A stretch of 64,000 nucleotides of DNA. It comes from an uncultured Sphingopyxis sp. (lineage in GTDB: Bacteria > Pseudomonadota > Alphaproteobacteria > Sphingomonadales > Sphingomonadaceae). A program made the translations under genes and the position numbers. Shown in pieces: positions 34,760-43,536 of the stretch. Numbering within the stretch: position 1 is the first letter of the stretch; the number at the start of each line of letters is the position of its first letter. The notes under the pieces were generated by a model. The model worked only from the letters and a program-made list of their open reading frames with translations, did not search any database and was not told the origin of the DNA. The stretch is taken from NCBI GenBank assembly GCA_936933955.1, contig CAKZIN010000035.1, forward strand, positions 18,173 through 82,172. Reading direction: 5' to 3'.

Positions 34760-36142
34760 TTACCCCAGACGGCGGACGCCTTCGGGCGGGCCGCGGCGGG
34801 GGCCGCCCTTGCGGGGGAAGCGACGCGGGCGCTGGGCGTCGCCGCTGCGCTCACCATCCCGAACGAAGCGATCGCCACCACCTTCACGCTGAGGGCGACC
34901 GCCGCCGCGCCCGCCACGCGCGTCCTCGCGCTGGCGGTGCGGGTCGCGACCCTGCGAGCCGGTGTCGCGCGGGGGCGCGACGGGCTTGGGCATCCGCGCG
35001 ACCATCTCGACGAAGTTGGCGGGCAGCGGAACGACGTTGGGCTTCACCCCCGTCAGCCGCTCGACCGCGCGCATCCGCTGGCGTTCGTCGTCCGCGACGA
35101 GGCTGATGGCGATGCCCTCCGCGCCCGCACGCGCGGTGCGGCCGATGCGGTGGACATATTGTTCGGCAACGTCGGGGATTTCGAAGTTGATGACGTGGCT
35201 CACCCCGCTCACGTCGATCCCGCGCGCGGCGATGTCGGTGGCGACGAGCACCGGCGTCGAGCCGTCCTTGAACCCGCCGAGCGCGTGCGTGCGCTGCGCC
35301 TGGCTCTTGTTGCCGTGAATCGCGGCGGCACGAATGCCCGCGCCCATCAGGTGCCGCACGACACGGTCGGCGCCGTGCTTGGTGCGCGTGAACACCAGCG
35401 CGCGCTCGATCGGCTCGCTCTTGAGGATGTGGTTGAGCAGCGCCTGCTTTTCGCGCTGATCGACAAGCGTCATCGACTGGGCGATGCGCTCCGCGGTGGT
35501 CGAGGGCGGGGTCACCGACACCTTCACCGGATCGGTCAGGAACTCCTTGGCGAGGTCCGCGATCTCCTTGGGCATCGTCGCCGAGAAGAACAGCGTCTGG
35601 CGCTGCTTGGGGAGCAGCTTCGACACGCGCCGCAGCGGATGAATGAACCCCAGGTCCATCATCTGGTCCGCTTCGTCGAGCACGAAGATTTCCACCGCGT
35701 TGAGCGTCAGCGCGCGCTGGTCGATGAGGTCGAGCAGGCGCCCCGGCGTCGCCACCAGCACGTCCACCCCTTGCGCCAGACGCTTGATCTGGCGCCCGAT
35801 CGGCACGCCGCCGAACGCGGTGTCCGACGTGATCGGCGTGTAGCGCGCGTAGGCAAAGATGCTCTGCTGAATCTGCGCAGCCAGCTCACGCGTCGGCGCG
35901 AGGATCAGCATGCGGCAGCTGCGCGGGGTGCGACGATTGCCGCTCTCCACCAGCCGATCGATCGACGGCAGCGAAAAGGCGGCGGTCTTGCCGGTGCCGG
36001 TCTGCGCGATGCCGAGCAGGTCATGGCCCTCCAGCAACGGCGGGATCGCCTGCGCCTGGATCGGCGTCGGCGTGTCGTAATCCTTCGCGGCAAGCGCCTT
36101 GAGGGTCGGCTGGGCAAGACCCAGCGAACGGAAATCGGTCAT
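34760..36142 (-). CDS. DEAD/DEAH box RNA helicase (RhlE-type)
   Basis: ATP-dependent RNA helicase, 460 residues. Motifs in order: Q motif (PTPIQAQAIPPLLEG), I AQTGTGKTA, Ia PTRELAAQ, GG/Ib TPGRLLD, II DEAD, III SAT, IV ALVFTRTK, V ARGIDVSGV and VI HRIGRTARAG. The C-terminal ~85 residues are basic and RG/RGG-rich, a non-specific RNA-binding tail typical of RhlE and CsdA-like proteins. ATG 36142 fits the usual MTDFRSLGL start. The gene has a 300-base region before the divergent rnd gene, which leaves room for a long leader, as seen in some cold-induced helicase mRNAs. Confidence 0.94.
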   Translation of the reverse strand: MTDFRSLGLAQPTLKALAAKDYDTPTPIQAQAIPPLLEGHDLLGIAQTGTGKTAAFSLPSIDRLVESGNRRTPRSCRMLILAPTRELAAQIQQSIFAYARYTPITSDTAFGGVPIGRQIKRLAQGVDVLVATPGRLLDLIDQRALTLNAVEIFVLDEADQMMDLGFIHPLRRVSKLLPKQRQTLFFSATMPKEIADLAKEFLTDPVKVSVTPPSTTAERIAQSMTLVDQREKQALLNHILKSEPIERALVFTRTKHGADRVVRHLMGAGIRAAAIHGNKSQAQRTHALGGFKDGSTPVLVATDIAARGIDVSGVSHVINFEIPDVAEQYVHRIGRTARAGAEGIAISLVADDERQRMRAVERLTGVKPNVVPLPANFVEMVARMPKPVAPPRDTGSQGRDPHRQREDARGGRGGGRPQREGGGDRFVRDGERSGDAQRPRRFPRKGGPRRGPPEGVRRLG

Positions 36143-36442
36143 GAAAATCTCACAAGCCAAGGCTTCGGCGCGCGCGGCGAGGAGCCACGCGACGCGTCGG
36201 CGGATCGAAACGACCCGCGTGAAAGGGAAGCCTCAGGAAAACACTCGGCGCTGCGACCGGACCGCTTCAAAAAGGGTCGTCACGCTGTCGCAGTGGATGG
36301 GCAATGCCATCCGCGCCGAGCGGGGAGATAGGGGAACGCGCGGCAAATGTCGAGGGGGTGGGCGGCGTGGTGAGGGGCCCAACCCCGACCTCCCGCTCCC
36401 GGATTTGCGGAATCCGTCAAAGCCGATAAACGCGCTTGCTCC
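36143..36442. other. Intergenic region between helicase and rnd, no gene seen
   Basis: This 300-base divergent spacer must hold the promoters of both the leftward helicase and the rightward rnd gene. I see no convincing open frame, tRNA or repeat in it. The one clear structural item is a short dyad, CGGATT-N5-AATCCG at 36400-36416, about 25 bases before the rnd start, which could be an operator or a leader hairpin. No promoter could be assigned with confidence. Confidence 0.5.
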
Positions 36443-37630
36443 ATGGCCGATGTGCATCTGATCACCGACACCGCTGCGCTCGCGGCATTCTGCGCCAAGG
36501 TCGAGACCGCCGACTTCATCGCGGTCGACACCGAATTCATGCGCGAGTCGACCTACTACCCCGAGCTTTGCCTCATCCAGGTGGCGACGCGCGAGCATGC
36601 CGCGGCGATCGACCCGCTGGCGGATGGCATCGACCTTTCCTGCCTGCTCGACCTGCTGGTGGAGCGTGAGGACATCCTCAAGGTGTTTCACGCCGGCGGG
36701 CAGGATGTGGAGATCATCTACAACCTCACCGGCAAGACGCCGCACCCCATCTTCGATACGCAGATCGGGGCGATGGCGCTCGCGCAGGCGGAGCAGCTCG
36801 GTTACTCCAACCTCGTTGAAAGCTGGCTCGGTATCAGCCTCGACAAGGGTGCGCGCTTTACCGATTGGTCGCGCCGCCCGCTCGACAAGCGCCAGCTCGA
36901 CTACGCCATCGCGGACGTGACGCACCTCGCCAAGATCGTCCCGATGATGCTCGACAAGTTGCGCAAGACCGATCGCGGGCATTGGCTCGATGAGGAGATG
37001 GAAAAGCTCGCCGATCCAGCCAATTACGCGCTCGATCCCGACGATGCCTGGCTGCGTATCAAGGTGCCGAGCCGCAAGCCCGAGGTGCTCGGCCGCCTGC
37101 GCGCGCTGGGCGCGTGGCGCGAGAAGGAGGCGCGCGGCAAGAACCTCCCCCGCGGGCGCATCGCCAAGGACGAAACGCTGCTGGAAATCGCAGCGCATCC
37201 GCCGCAGCGGCAGGACGATCTGACGCGCATTCGCGGGCTTTCCCCGGCGTGGAAAGGCAATGAGATCGGCGCCCGGCTGATGAGCGCGCTGGCTGGCGCG
37301 ACCCCGGTCCATCGCGACGAAACCCCCTGCACCCCACGCGGTCCCGGGCTCGGGAAAGAGGGCGTGCTGGTCGCCGACCTTCTAAAGCTGCTGCTCAAAA
37401 TCCGCGCGCGGGAAATGAACGTCGCGGCGCGGCTGATCGCGCGCAGCGACGAACTGGAGGCGCTGGCCTGCGGCGCACGCGACGGCCTCGCCATCCTTTC
37501 GGGCTGGCGGCGTGAGGTGTTCGGTCAGGACGCGCTCGAACTGGTCGAGGGCCGGTTGGGGTTCACCGTGACGAAAGGTCGGCTCAAGATGATGCGCGGT
37601 GATCCCGCCGCGGCCGGCGTCGATCTGTAG
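36443..37630 (+). CDS. rnd: Ribonuclease D
   Basis: 3'-5' exoribonuclease for tRNA 3' maturation and RNA turnover, 395 residues. The DEDDy exonuclease domain occupies about residues 1-175: Exo I VDTEFMRESTYYPELCLIQ, Exo II FHAGGQDVEII and Exo III YAIADVTHL with the tyrosine. An HRDC-like helical region follows (about 205-290, ARGKNLPRGRIAKDETLLEIA), then a second helical part with a typical RNase D end (GRLGFTVTKGRLKMMRGD). Start ATG 36443. The small I78 inhibitor gene follows after 13 bases. Confidence 0.95.
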   Translation: MADVHLITDTAALAAFCAKVETADFIAVDTEFMRESTYYPELCLIQVATREHAAAIDPLADGIDLSCLLDLLVEREDILKVFHAGGQDVEIIYNLTGKTPHPIFDTQIGAMALAQAEQLGYSNLVESWLGISLDKGARFTDWSRRPLDKRQLDYAIADVTHLAKIVPMMLDKLRKTDRGHWLDEEMEKLADPANYALDPDDAWLRIKVPSRKPEVLGRLRALGAWREKEARGKNLPRGRIAKDETLLEIAAHPPQRQDDLTRIRGLSPAWKGNEIGARLMSALAGATPVHRDETPCTPRGPGLGKEGVLVADLLKLLLKIRAREMNVAARLIARSDELEALACGARDGLAILSGWRREVFGQDALELVEGRLGFTVTKGRLKMMRGDPAAAGVDL

Positions 37631-37643
37631 GAAAGGTTTCGCC

Positions 37644-37955
37644 ATGCGCCTGATGATGCTCGCCCTGCCGATCGCGCTTGCTGGCTGCGCGCCGGTCGAC
37701 CGCGAGACGACCACCGGCCAGCGTGAGCCGATTTCGCTGCGCGATGAAGGCGACGAGTGCGGGGCGTCGCTGGTGTCGACCTATGTCGGGCTGCGCGCGA
37801 CAACGCAGCTGCGCAGCGACGTGACGACGCGGTCGGCGGCGAAGAGCGTGCGCTGGATCGGCCCCGATTCCGCAGTGACGATGGACTATCGCCCCGACCG
37901 CCTCAACGTCGAACTCGACCGCGACGACAAGATCCTGCGCTTCACCTGCGGCTAG
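37644..37955 (+). CDS. I78-family peptidase inhibitor lipoprotein
   Basis: 103-residue secreted protein with a lipoprotein-type signal (LALPIALAGC). The mature part has the I78 family features (PF11720): the cysteine of DECGASLVSTYVGLRAT, the RWIGPDSAVTMDYRPDRLNV strand region and a final cysteine in LRFTCG. The family includes elastase inhibitors such as AEI; the protease target here is unknown. A good Shine-Dalgarno AGGAAAGG precedes ATG 37644. The stop TAG lies in CTAG shared with the stop of the convergent ppx gene. Confidence 0.86.
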   Translation: MRLMMLALPIALAGCAPVDRETTTGQREPISLRDEGDECGASLVSTYVGLRATTQLRSDVTTRSAAKSVRWIGPDSAVTMDYRPDRLNVELDRDDKILRFTCG

Positions 37956-39427
37956 CTGACGAGGCGGTAGCTCCGCCCGAGCGCCGTCGCCAGCTGCCGC
38001 AGCCGCTTTTCGACCTGCTCGCCGGCGAGCGCGGACGCGCCACGGTCGAGCCGCAGCTCGACGGCGCCGTCGGAACCGACGTCGAGCGCGGTCGTCGCCA
38101 GCACATCGGGCGCGCCGCCTGAGAGCCGCTCGGCAAGGCGGATGGCGAGCCCCCAGTGTGCGGCGCGGCGAATGCGCTCTTCATCGCCGATGGCGATGCC
38201 CTCGACCGCGCGCCCCGCCCCCCCCGCCGCAGCGTACAGCGCCTGCGCGAGCACCAGCCGGTCGTCGAGGTCGATGCCGAGCCACGGGCCGTGCAGCGCG
38301 ATCTCCACCGCGCGTTCGGGGCGGAAGTCGGGGTTTGCGCTGAACGCAACCTCCGCCATCATGCCCGCCGCGAGCCGGAGGCGCCGCGCCTCCGCACCGT
38401 CGCGGCGAAACAGCGGCGCGATCCACGCATCGACGGCGCGCCCGTGCGGTTCGAAGCGGGCGAAGCGGCGCCCTTCATGCTCTGCGGCGACGATCAGCGG
38501 GTCCTGCGCGCGCACCGAGGGCGACATCGCGTCGTAGAGCAGCCCTTCGCGCAAACCTGCGGCAGAGACGATCAGCGCCGATGGCTCCAGCGCGCGGGTC
38601 AGCGCGACAAGCAGCGCGGCCGCGTCGGCCATCGAATCGGTGCGGCTCGTCGACAGCCCGGTCATCGCGTCGAGCGTGGCGACGTCGGTCGCGGCCAGCC
38701 TGCGCGCGATCCGCGGCACGCTTTCGAGCGGAAAATGGTGCCCCGACACGACCGGCAGCGGGCAGCGGCGAGTGATCATGTCATAACGGGCGAGCGCTCG
38801 CCACGACCCGCCGACCAGATACAGCGGCAGCGCGCGATCCTCGCCCGGCCAGCCCGCGGCCTTGAGCAGTTTGGCGATGGCGCGATGAAAGCTCTTGCCG
38901 CTGTCTTTGCGCAGCGTCGGGAGCCGCAACACGCCGAGCGGAAAGCTCGAATGGTGGCGCGTTTCACCCCCGCCGACGCGCACGAGCTCAAGACTGCCGC
39001 CGCCCAGATCGGCAACGATGCCGTCCGCCTGCGGGATGGCGCAGACAACGCCGAGCCCCGCCGCGCGCGCTTCGTCGCGGCCGGAGAAAAGCTCGACGTC
39101 GAGACCGATGTCGCGCGCGGCGCTGAGGAATTGCTCGCCGTTGATCGCGTCGCGCACCGCCGCGGTGGCGACGGTGCGCACCTGGTCGAGCTCCATCGCC
39201 TGCGTCAGCGCCCGGAACCGCGCGAGCCCGTCGAGCGCGCGGCGGAACCGCTTGGGGGGAATGACCCCCGTCGTCGCCAGCTCCGCGCCCAGCCCAACCG
39301 CCAGCTTTTCGTTGAAAACCGCGAACGGCGCGCGTTCGGCGCCGGCGAAAACGACCAACCGGACCGAGTTCGATCCGATATCGATGATCGCTCGACGGGC
39401 CTCGTTCACCCGCGCCGTATCAGTCAC
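37952..39427 (-). CDS. ppx: Ppx/GppA family exopolyphosphatase
   Basis: Degrades polyphosphate to phosphate, or pppGpp to ppGpp in the GppA branch. 491 residues, ASKHA actin-like fold: phosphate-1 loop IIDIGSNSVRLVVF at the N terminus, then TVATAAVRDAING, and phosphate-2 loop GIVADLGGGSLEL. A C-terminal HD-like helical region follows. The start is GTG 39427, overlapping the ppk1 stop by 8 bases; a later GTG at 39412 (VNEARRAI) is also possible. Located directly after ppk1, so synthesis and breakdown of polyphosphate are encoded together. Confidence 0.92.
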   Translation of the reverse strand: MTDTARVNEARRAIIDIGSNSVRLVVFAGAERAPFAVFNEKLAVGLGAELATTGVIPPKRFRRALDGLARFRALTQAMELDQVRTVATAAVRDAINGEQFLSAARDIGLDVELFSGRDEARAAGLGVVCAIPQADGIVADLGGGSLELVRVGGGETRHHSSFPLGVLRLPTLRKDSGKSFHRAIAKLLKAAGWPGEDRALPLYLVGGSWRALARYDMITRRCPLPVVSGHHFPLESVPRIARRLAATDVATLDAMTGLSTSRTDSMADAAALLVALTRALEPSALIVSAAGLREGLLYDAMSPSVRAQDPLIVAAEHEGRRFARFEPHGRAVDAWIAPLFRRDGAEARRLRLAAGMMAEVAFSANPDFRPERAVEIALHGPWLGIDLDDRLVLAQALYAAAGGAGRAVEGIAIGDEERIRRAAHWGLAIRLAERLSGGAPDVLATTALDVGSDGAVELRLDRGASALAGEQVEKRLRQLATALGRSYRLVS

Positions 39428-41531
39428 GCGCAACCCCGAGGTCGAGCACCGGCACGTCACTCGCCCCGCCCAGTTCGCCGCGGCCCGACAGCGACGGGTT
39501 GGTCATGAAATAGCGGTGGAGGTTGAAGGGCAGCTCGCCGGGTTCGACGCGGACGTAGCGCCCATCGCTCTCCAACCGCCAGCTCTGTTCGGTATCGAGG
39601 AGGTTGGCCGCGAAAACCTGATCGAGCAGCTGGTCGTGCACCGTCGGATTGTCGATCTCCGCCAGATATTCGACGCGCCGGTCGAAATTGCGGCTCATCC
39701 AGTCGGCGGAGGAGAGGAACACGCGCGCCTTGGCATTGGGCAGCGCGGCGCCGTTGCCAAAGGCGTAGACGCGGCTGTGTTCGAGGAAGCGACCCACCAC
39801 CGACTTCACCCGGATGGTCTCCGACAGGCCTGCAACGCCGGGGCGCAGGCAACAGATGCCGCGCACGACCAGCTCGATCGGCACTCCAGCGGCACTTGCC
39901 TCGTAGAGTTTGTCGATGATCGCCTTGTCGACCAGGCTGTTCATCTTGGCCCAGATGCCCGACCCGCGACCTTCGCGCGCATTGGCGATCTCCGCGTCGA
40001 TCAACCGCATCAGCTGGTCGCGCAGACCCAGCGGAGAGATGGTCAGCCGCTCGAGCGAGGTCGGCTCGATATAGCCGGTGACGTAATTGAACAGCTGCGC
40101 CGCATCGCGCCCATAGGCCGGGTTGGCGGTGAAGAAGCTGAGGTCGGTGTAGATACGCGCGGTGACCGGATGATAATTGCCGGTGCCGAAGTGGCAGTAG
40201 GTGCGATATCCGCCCCCCTCCCGACGGACGACCATCGACACCTTGGCGTGCGTTTTCCAGCCGATGAAGCCGTAGACGACCTGCACGCCCGCGCGCTCGA
40301 GCTGACTCGCCCAGTGGAGGTTCTGCTCCTCGTCGAAGCGCGCTTTCAATTCGACGACGGCGGTCACCGACTTGCCCGCCTCCGCCGCCTCGATCAGCGC
40401 GCGGATCACCGGAGACTGATCGCCCGCGCGGTAGAGCGTCTGCTTGATCGCGAGGACGTCGGGATCGGCCGCCGCCTGCCGCAGAAAGGAAAGGACGACG
40501 TCGAAGCTCTCATACGGATGGTGGACGATGATGTCCTTGGTCCGCAGCGCCGCGAAGCAATCCCCGCCATGATCGCGGATGCGCTCGGGAAAGCGCGGGG
40601 TGTAGGGCTGGAATTTGAGCTCGGGCCGGTCCTCGCCCACCACCTGGGCCAGCGCGCCGATGCCGATGACGCCGGACAGGGTGAGAATCTCGGGCGCCTC
40701 CACCTCCGCTTCTTCGAGCAGAGCGGCGCGCAGGTCCTGATCCATCCCCGCGTCGATTTCGAACATGACGACCCGCCCACGGCGGCGGCGGCGCAGCACC
40801 GTGCGGAAATGCTGGACGAGGTCCTCCGCCTCCTCCTCGATCTCGATGTCGCTGTCGCGGATCAGGCGGAAACGGCCGTGCGCCTTGACCGTAAAGCCGG
40901 GGAACAGCCGATCGGCGAACAGCGCGACCAGCGTTTCCATCGCGACATAGCGCACCGGCGTCCCCTCAACACGCAAGAAGCGCGGCACCGCCGGGGGCAC
41001 CATCACCAGCTCGCGCACGCGCTCGCCATCGGCGCGCTCCAGCTCGAAGATCGCGGCGAGGCCCTGGTTGGGTATGAAGGGAAAGGGGTGCGCGGGGTCG
41101 ATCGCCTGCGGGGTGAGCACGGGGAAGATCTGCGCATCGAACAGTTCGACGAGCTCGTCGCGAAGCGGTTCGGCCTCCGACAGCCGGGTCACGACCTCGA
41201 TCCCCGCCTCGGCGAGTTCCCCGCGCAGCGCCGCCCAGACATCCTGCTGTTCGGCGACGAGCGCCTGCGCCGCCCCGGCGACGGTCTTGAGCTGGCGGCC
41301 CGGGGTCAGCCCGTCGATCGAGCGCGTCTCCACGCCCTGCAGCTTTTGCGCCTTGATCCCGGCGACGCGGACCATGAAGAATTCGTCGAGGTTGTTGCCG
41401 GAGATCGACAGGAACCGCAGCCGCTCGAGCAGCGGGTGCGCGGGGTTCTGCGCCTCCTCCATCACGCGGCGGTTGAAGGCGAGCCACGACAGCTCGCGGT
41501 TGAAATAATGGGCGGCGGCGCTCCCGGTCAT
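39420..41531 (-). CDS. ppk1: Polyphosphate kinase 1
   Basis: Makes long-chain polyphosphate from ATP, 703 residues. The N domain starts YFNRELSWLAFNRRVMEEA. The catalytic histidine that is autophosphorylated is in KTHAKVSMVVRREG, with the second conserved histidine in YCHFGTGNYHP. The C-terminal PLD-like repeat has RGICCLRPGVAGLSETI and VFLSSADWMSRNFDRRVE. Start ATG 41531 overlaps the HdaA-like stop as ATGA. It sits between a replication regulator homolog and ppx. Confidence 0.97.
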   Translation of the reverse strand: MTGSAAAHYFNRELSWLAFNRRVMEEAQNPAHPLLERLRFLSISGNNLDEFFMVRVAGIKAQKLQGVETRSIDGLTPGRQLKTVAGAAQALVAEQQDVWAALRGELAEAGIEVVTRLSEAEPLRDELVELFDAQIFPVLTPQAIDPAHPFPFIPNQGLAAIFELERADGERVRELVMVPPAVPRFLRVEGTPVRYVAMETLVALFADRLFPGFTVKAHGRFRLIRDSDIEIEEEAEDLVQHFRTVLRRRRRGRVVMFEIDAGMDQDLRAALLEEAEVEAPEILTLSGVIGIGALAQVVGEDRPELKFQPYTPRFPERIRDHGGDCFAALRTKDIIVHHPYESFDVVLSFLRQAAADPDVLAIKQTLYRAGDQSPVIRALIEAAEAGKSVTAVVELKARFDEEQNLHWASQLERAGVQVVYGFIGWKTHAKVSMVVRREGGGYRTYCHFGTGNYHPVTARIYTDLSFFTANPAYGRDAAQLFNYVTGYIEPTSLERLTISPLGLRDQLMRLIDAEIANAREGRGSGIWAKMNSLVDKAIIDKLYEASAAGVPIELVVRGICCLRPGVAGLSETIRVKSVVGRFLEHSRVYAFGNGAALPNAKARVFLSSADWMSRNFDRRVEYLAEIDNPTVHDQLLDQVFAANLLDTEQSWRLESDGRYVRVEPGELPFNLHRYFMTNPSLSGRGELGGASDVPVLDLGVARD

Positions 41532-42190
41532 GCCGCGAGCGAGCCCGGATCGATCAGCCGCGCATCGCTCAGCAGCGCGCGGATCGCGGAAAGGCTGGGC
41601 GAGCCGCCGTGCGCAAGATGCGCCGCGATGGCGTCGCAGGCGCGAGCGATGGCGTCGTGACTACGCTCGATGCGCGCGGCGACATAGTTGGCGACCGTAT
41701 CCGCCAGCGGCACCCCGGCCCGCGCCGCGGCATCATCCACTCGCGCACGAATTTCGCACGGGTCGGGCAGGCCGATCGCCACGCGGTGTGCGCTGTGAAG
41801 GCGCGTCACTAGATCGGGGAGCGCGCGGTCGGTGACCGCGAAGTCCTCCCGCGCGATCAGCAAAAGCGGCGATCCCGCATCGCGCGCGGCGTTCCAGCCG
41901 TGGAACAGCGCTTCGTCCGAGTCGCGCTCGATGTCGTCGATCACGCCAAACCCTCGCGCTGTCAGCACCGCCCCGATCAGCGAACGCCCCGAGCGCGGCG
42001 GCCCGACCAGCAACGTCGCCGCGGGCGGCTGCGCCTCTCCATCGAGCAGCAGCCGCGCCACTTCCGACAGCGATGCGCCCAGGATCAACTGTCGCTCCGT
42101 GCGCGCCCAGCCGAGCGGCAGGCCGAGCTGGCGGGGCTTCGCCTGCGCACAGGCTGGCGCGTCGCCGAACAGGGGCAGGTCGGCGCTCAA
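41528..42190 (-). CDS. HdaA/DnaA-related P-loop ATPase
   Basis: 220-residue relative of the DnaA AAA+ domain, similar to HdaA, which with the sliding clamp turns DnaA-ATP into DnaA-ADP and prevents re-initiation. It lacks the DnaA DNA-binding domain. Walker A VGPPRSGRSLIG, Walker B FGVIDDIERD and a sensor-like ARIERSHDAI segment are visible. The segment RQLGLPLGW near residue 26 is a plausible clamp-binding QLxLPL-type motif. The only suitable start is TTG 42190, eight bases after the DUF2066 stop. The downstream ppk1 start overlaps as ATGA. Confidence 0.82.
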   Translation of the reverse strand: MSADLPLFGDAPACAQAKPRQLGLPLGWARTERQLILGASLSEVARLLLDGEAQPPAATLLVGPPRSGRSLIGAVLTARGFGVIDDIERDSDEALFHGWNAARDAGSPLLLIAREDFAVTDRALPDLVTRLHSAHRVAIGLPDPCEIRARVDDAAARAGVPLADTVANYVAARIERSHDAIARACDAIAAHLAHGGSPSLSAIRALLSDARLIDPGSLAA

Positions 42191-42197
42191 CGCCCGC

Positions 42198-43472
42198 TCA
42201 ACGCGCGATGCGGAAGGTGCTGCCCTCCGACGACACCCTCCAGCCGGCGGAGGAAAGCGCGCTGCGCAGCGCGTCGGCCTCACCGCGGAAACGGATGCGC
42301 ACCACCGACATGCCGCCGATCGCGGCGCTGCTGGTCGATGCGCTTTCCACGCCAGCCACCCCGCGCAAGGCCGATTCGGCGGCGGAGACAGCCCCTTCGC
42401 TGGGCGTTTCGATCTGAATCGAGAAGCTGTTGGTTTCGACCGCCGGAGCCGCCTCCGGCTCGCTGGAGGCATTGGCGGTGTCGATGCCACTTGTCGCCGT
42501 CGGGTCGGTCGCGCTGCGCCGCTCCGCCTCGAGCCGTCGCGGGTCCGGCTTGACGAGTTCGGGGGGCAGCGCAACCGGATCGGGAATGACCAGCGAGGGG
42601 TCGGTGCGCAGCCGCCCGTCCGCAAGCGCGGCGAGGTAGATCGCGTCCACCCGGCGCACGCCCTCGTCCATCATGCGCGGCAGTCCGGCGGGGGAGTTGG
42701 TGGTCAGGACCGCCGTCCCGAGCAGCTGGTTGTCCGGGCCGTAGCGCGCGGCAAAGCGCGCGGTGATGGGCCCACCGGGATAGCTGCGCTCGATCCGCAC
42801 GGTCGGGATCAGCACGTCGCTCGCGCCATAATAATCGAGAATGTCGCGCCACCAGCGCCGCTGGCGCCGTTCCGCCTGACCGGGGTTGAGCAGCAGAAGG
42901 TCCGACCCGTTGCCCGCGGTGCGGACGTAATCGACGCTGCTGTCGGAGGTCTTGAACTCCGCCCAGGCGCGCTGCCATTCGCTGCGCGAGGCAAAGGTCT
43001 GCGGCACCCCCGCCTCGATCACTATCGGCATCACGAGATACGGCGGCGAGCGGAAGATGCGACCCGACGTGCCGAGGATCTCGCCCGCGCGTGCCCGATC
43101 GAACTGTATGCCCAAGGTCGCGACATAGCGCCCGGGGCCGATCTGCTCGCGTTCCACCACGATAGCGGAGACGATGCCGTCAAGCACCGAATCGGAGAGC
43201 TTGGGCGCGGTCGCTCCGCCGTTGGTCTGCTTGAACAGCGCCTCCCAGCCCTTGCGCTGCGCCTCGCGCCATCCGGCGAGCCGCGCTTCGTCCGCAGTCT
43301 CCCCTTCCTCGTCGACTTGAATGCCCGAGACGGCGAGGTCGTTGGAGCTGCCGATCGGCTGGATTCCGCGGTTGCCGGGCTCGATCTGCGCGTGGGCCGA
43401 ACCCATGGCGACCAGCGCAGCACTCGCCGCGAGCAGGCCGAAGCGGCGCAGGGAGGAACGGGGGGCCATCAT
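42198..43472 (-). CDS. DUF2066 domain periplasmic protein
   Basis: 424-residue protein of PF09839 with a cleavable signal peptide (LLAASAALVAMGSAHAQ). The DUF2066 region shows AGWREAQRKGWEALFKQ and LLLLNPGQAERRQRRWWRDIL. The C-terminal ~80 residues look like a separate small domain with an SFSIQIETPSEGAVSAAESAL strand-helix pattern. Function unknown. Start ATG 43472 or the second Met at 43469. It leads the leftward run DUF2066 - HdaA-like - ppk1 - ppx and is divergent from purM across 64 bases. Confidence 0.82.
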   Translation of the reverse strand: MMAPRSSLRRFGLLAASAALVAMGSAHAQIEPGNRGIQPIGSSNDLAVSGIQVDEEGETADEARLAGWREAQRKGWEALFKQTNGGATAPKLSDSVLDGIVSAIVVEREQIGPGRYVATLGIQFDRARAGEILGTSGRIFRSPPYLVMPIVIEAGVPQTFASRSEWQRAWAEFKTSDSSVDYVRTAGNGSDLLLLNPGQAERRQRRWWRDILDYYGASDVLIPTVRIERSYPGGPITARFAARYGPDNQLLGTAVLTTNSPAGLPRMMDEGVRRVDAIYLAALADGRLRTDPSLVIPDPVALPPELVKPDPRRLEAERRSATDPTATSGIDTANASSEPEAAPAVETNSFSIQIETPSEGAVSAAESALRGVAGVESASTSSAAIGGMSVVRIRFRGEADALRSALSSAGWRVSSEGSTFRIAR

Positions 43473-43536
43473 CGCGCGCGTCTTTTGGCGATTGCGGCGT
43501 GGAAATCCAAGGGGCTTGTCGCTAGCAGCGCGACCC

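Noticed and set aside
38895..41660. A 921-codon open frame on the plus strand
   Set aside because: Antisense to ppx and ppk1. Same GC-driven artefact.
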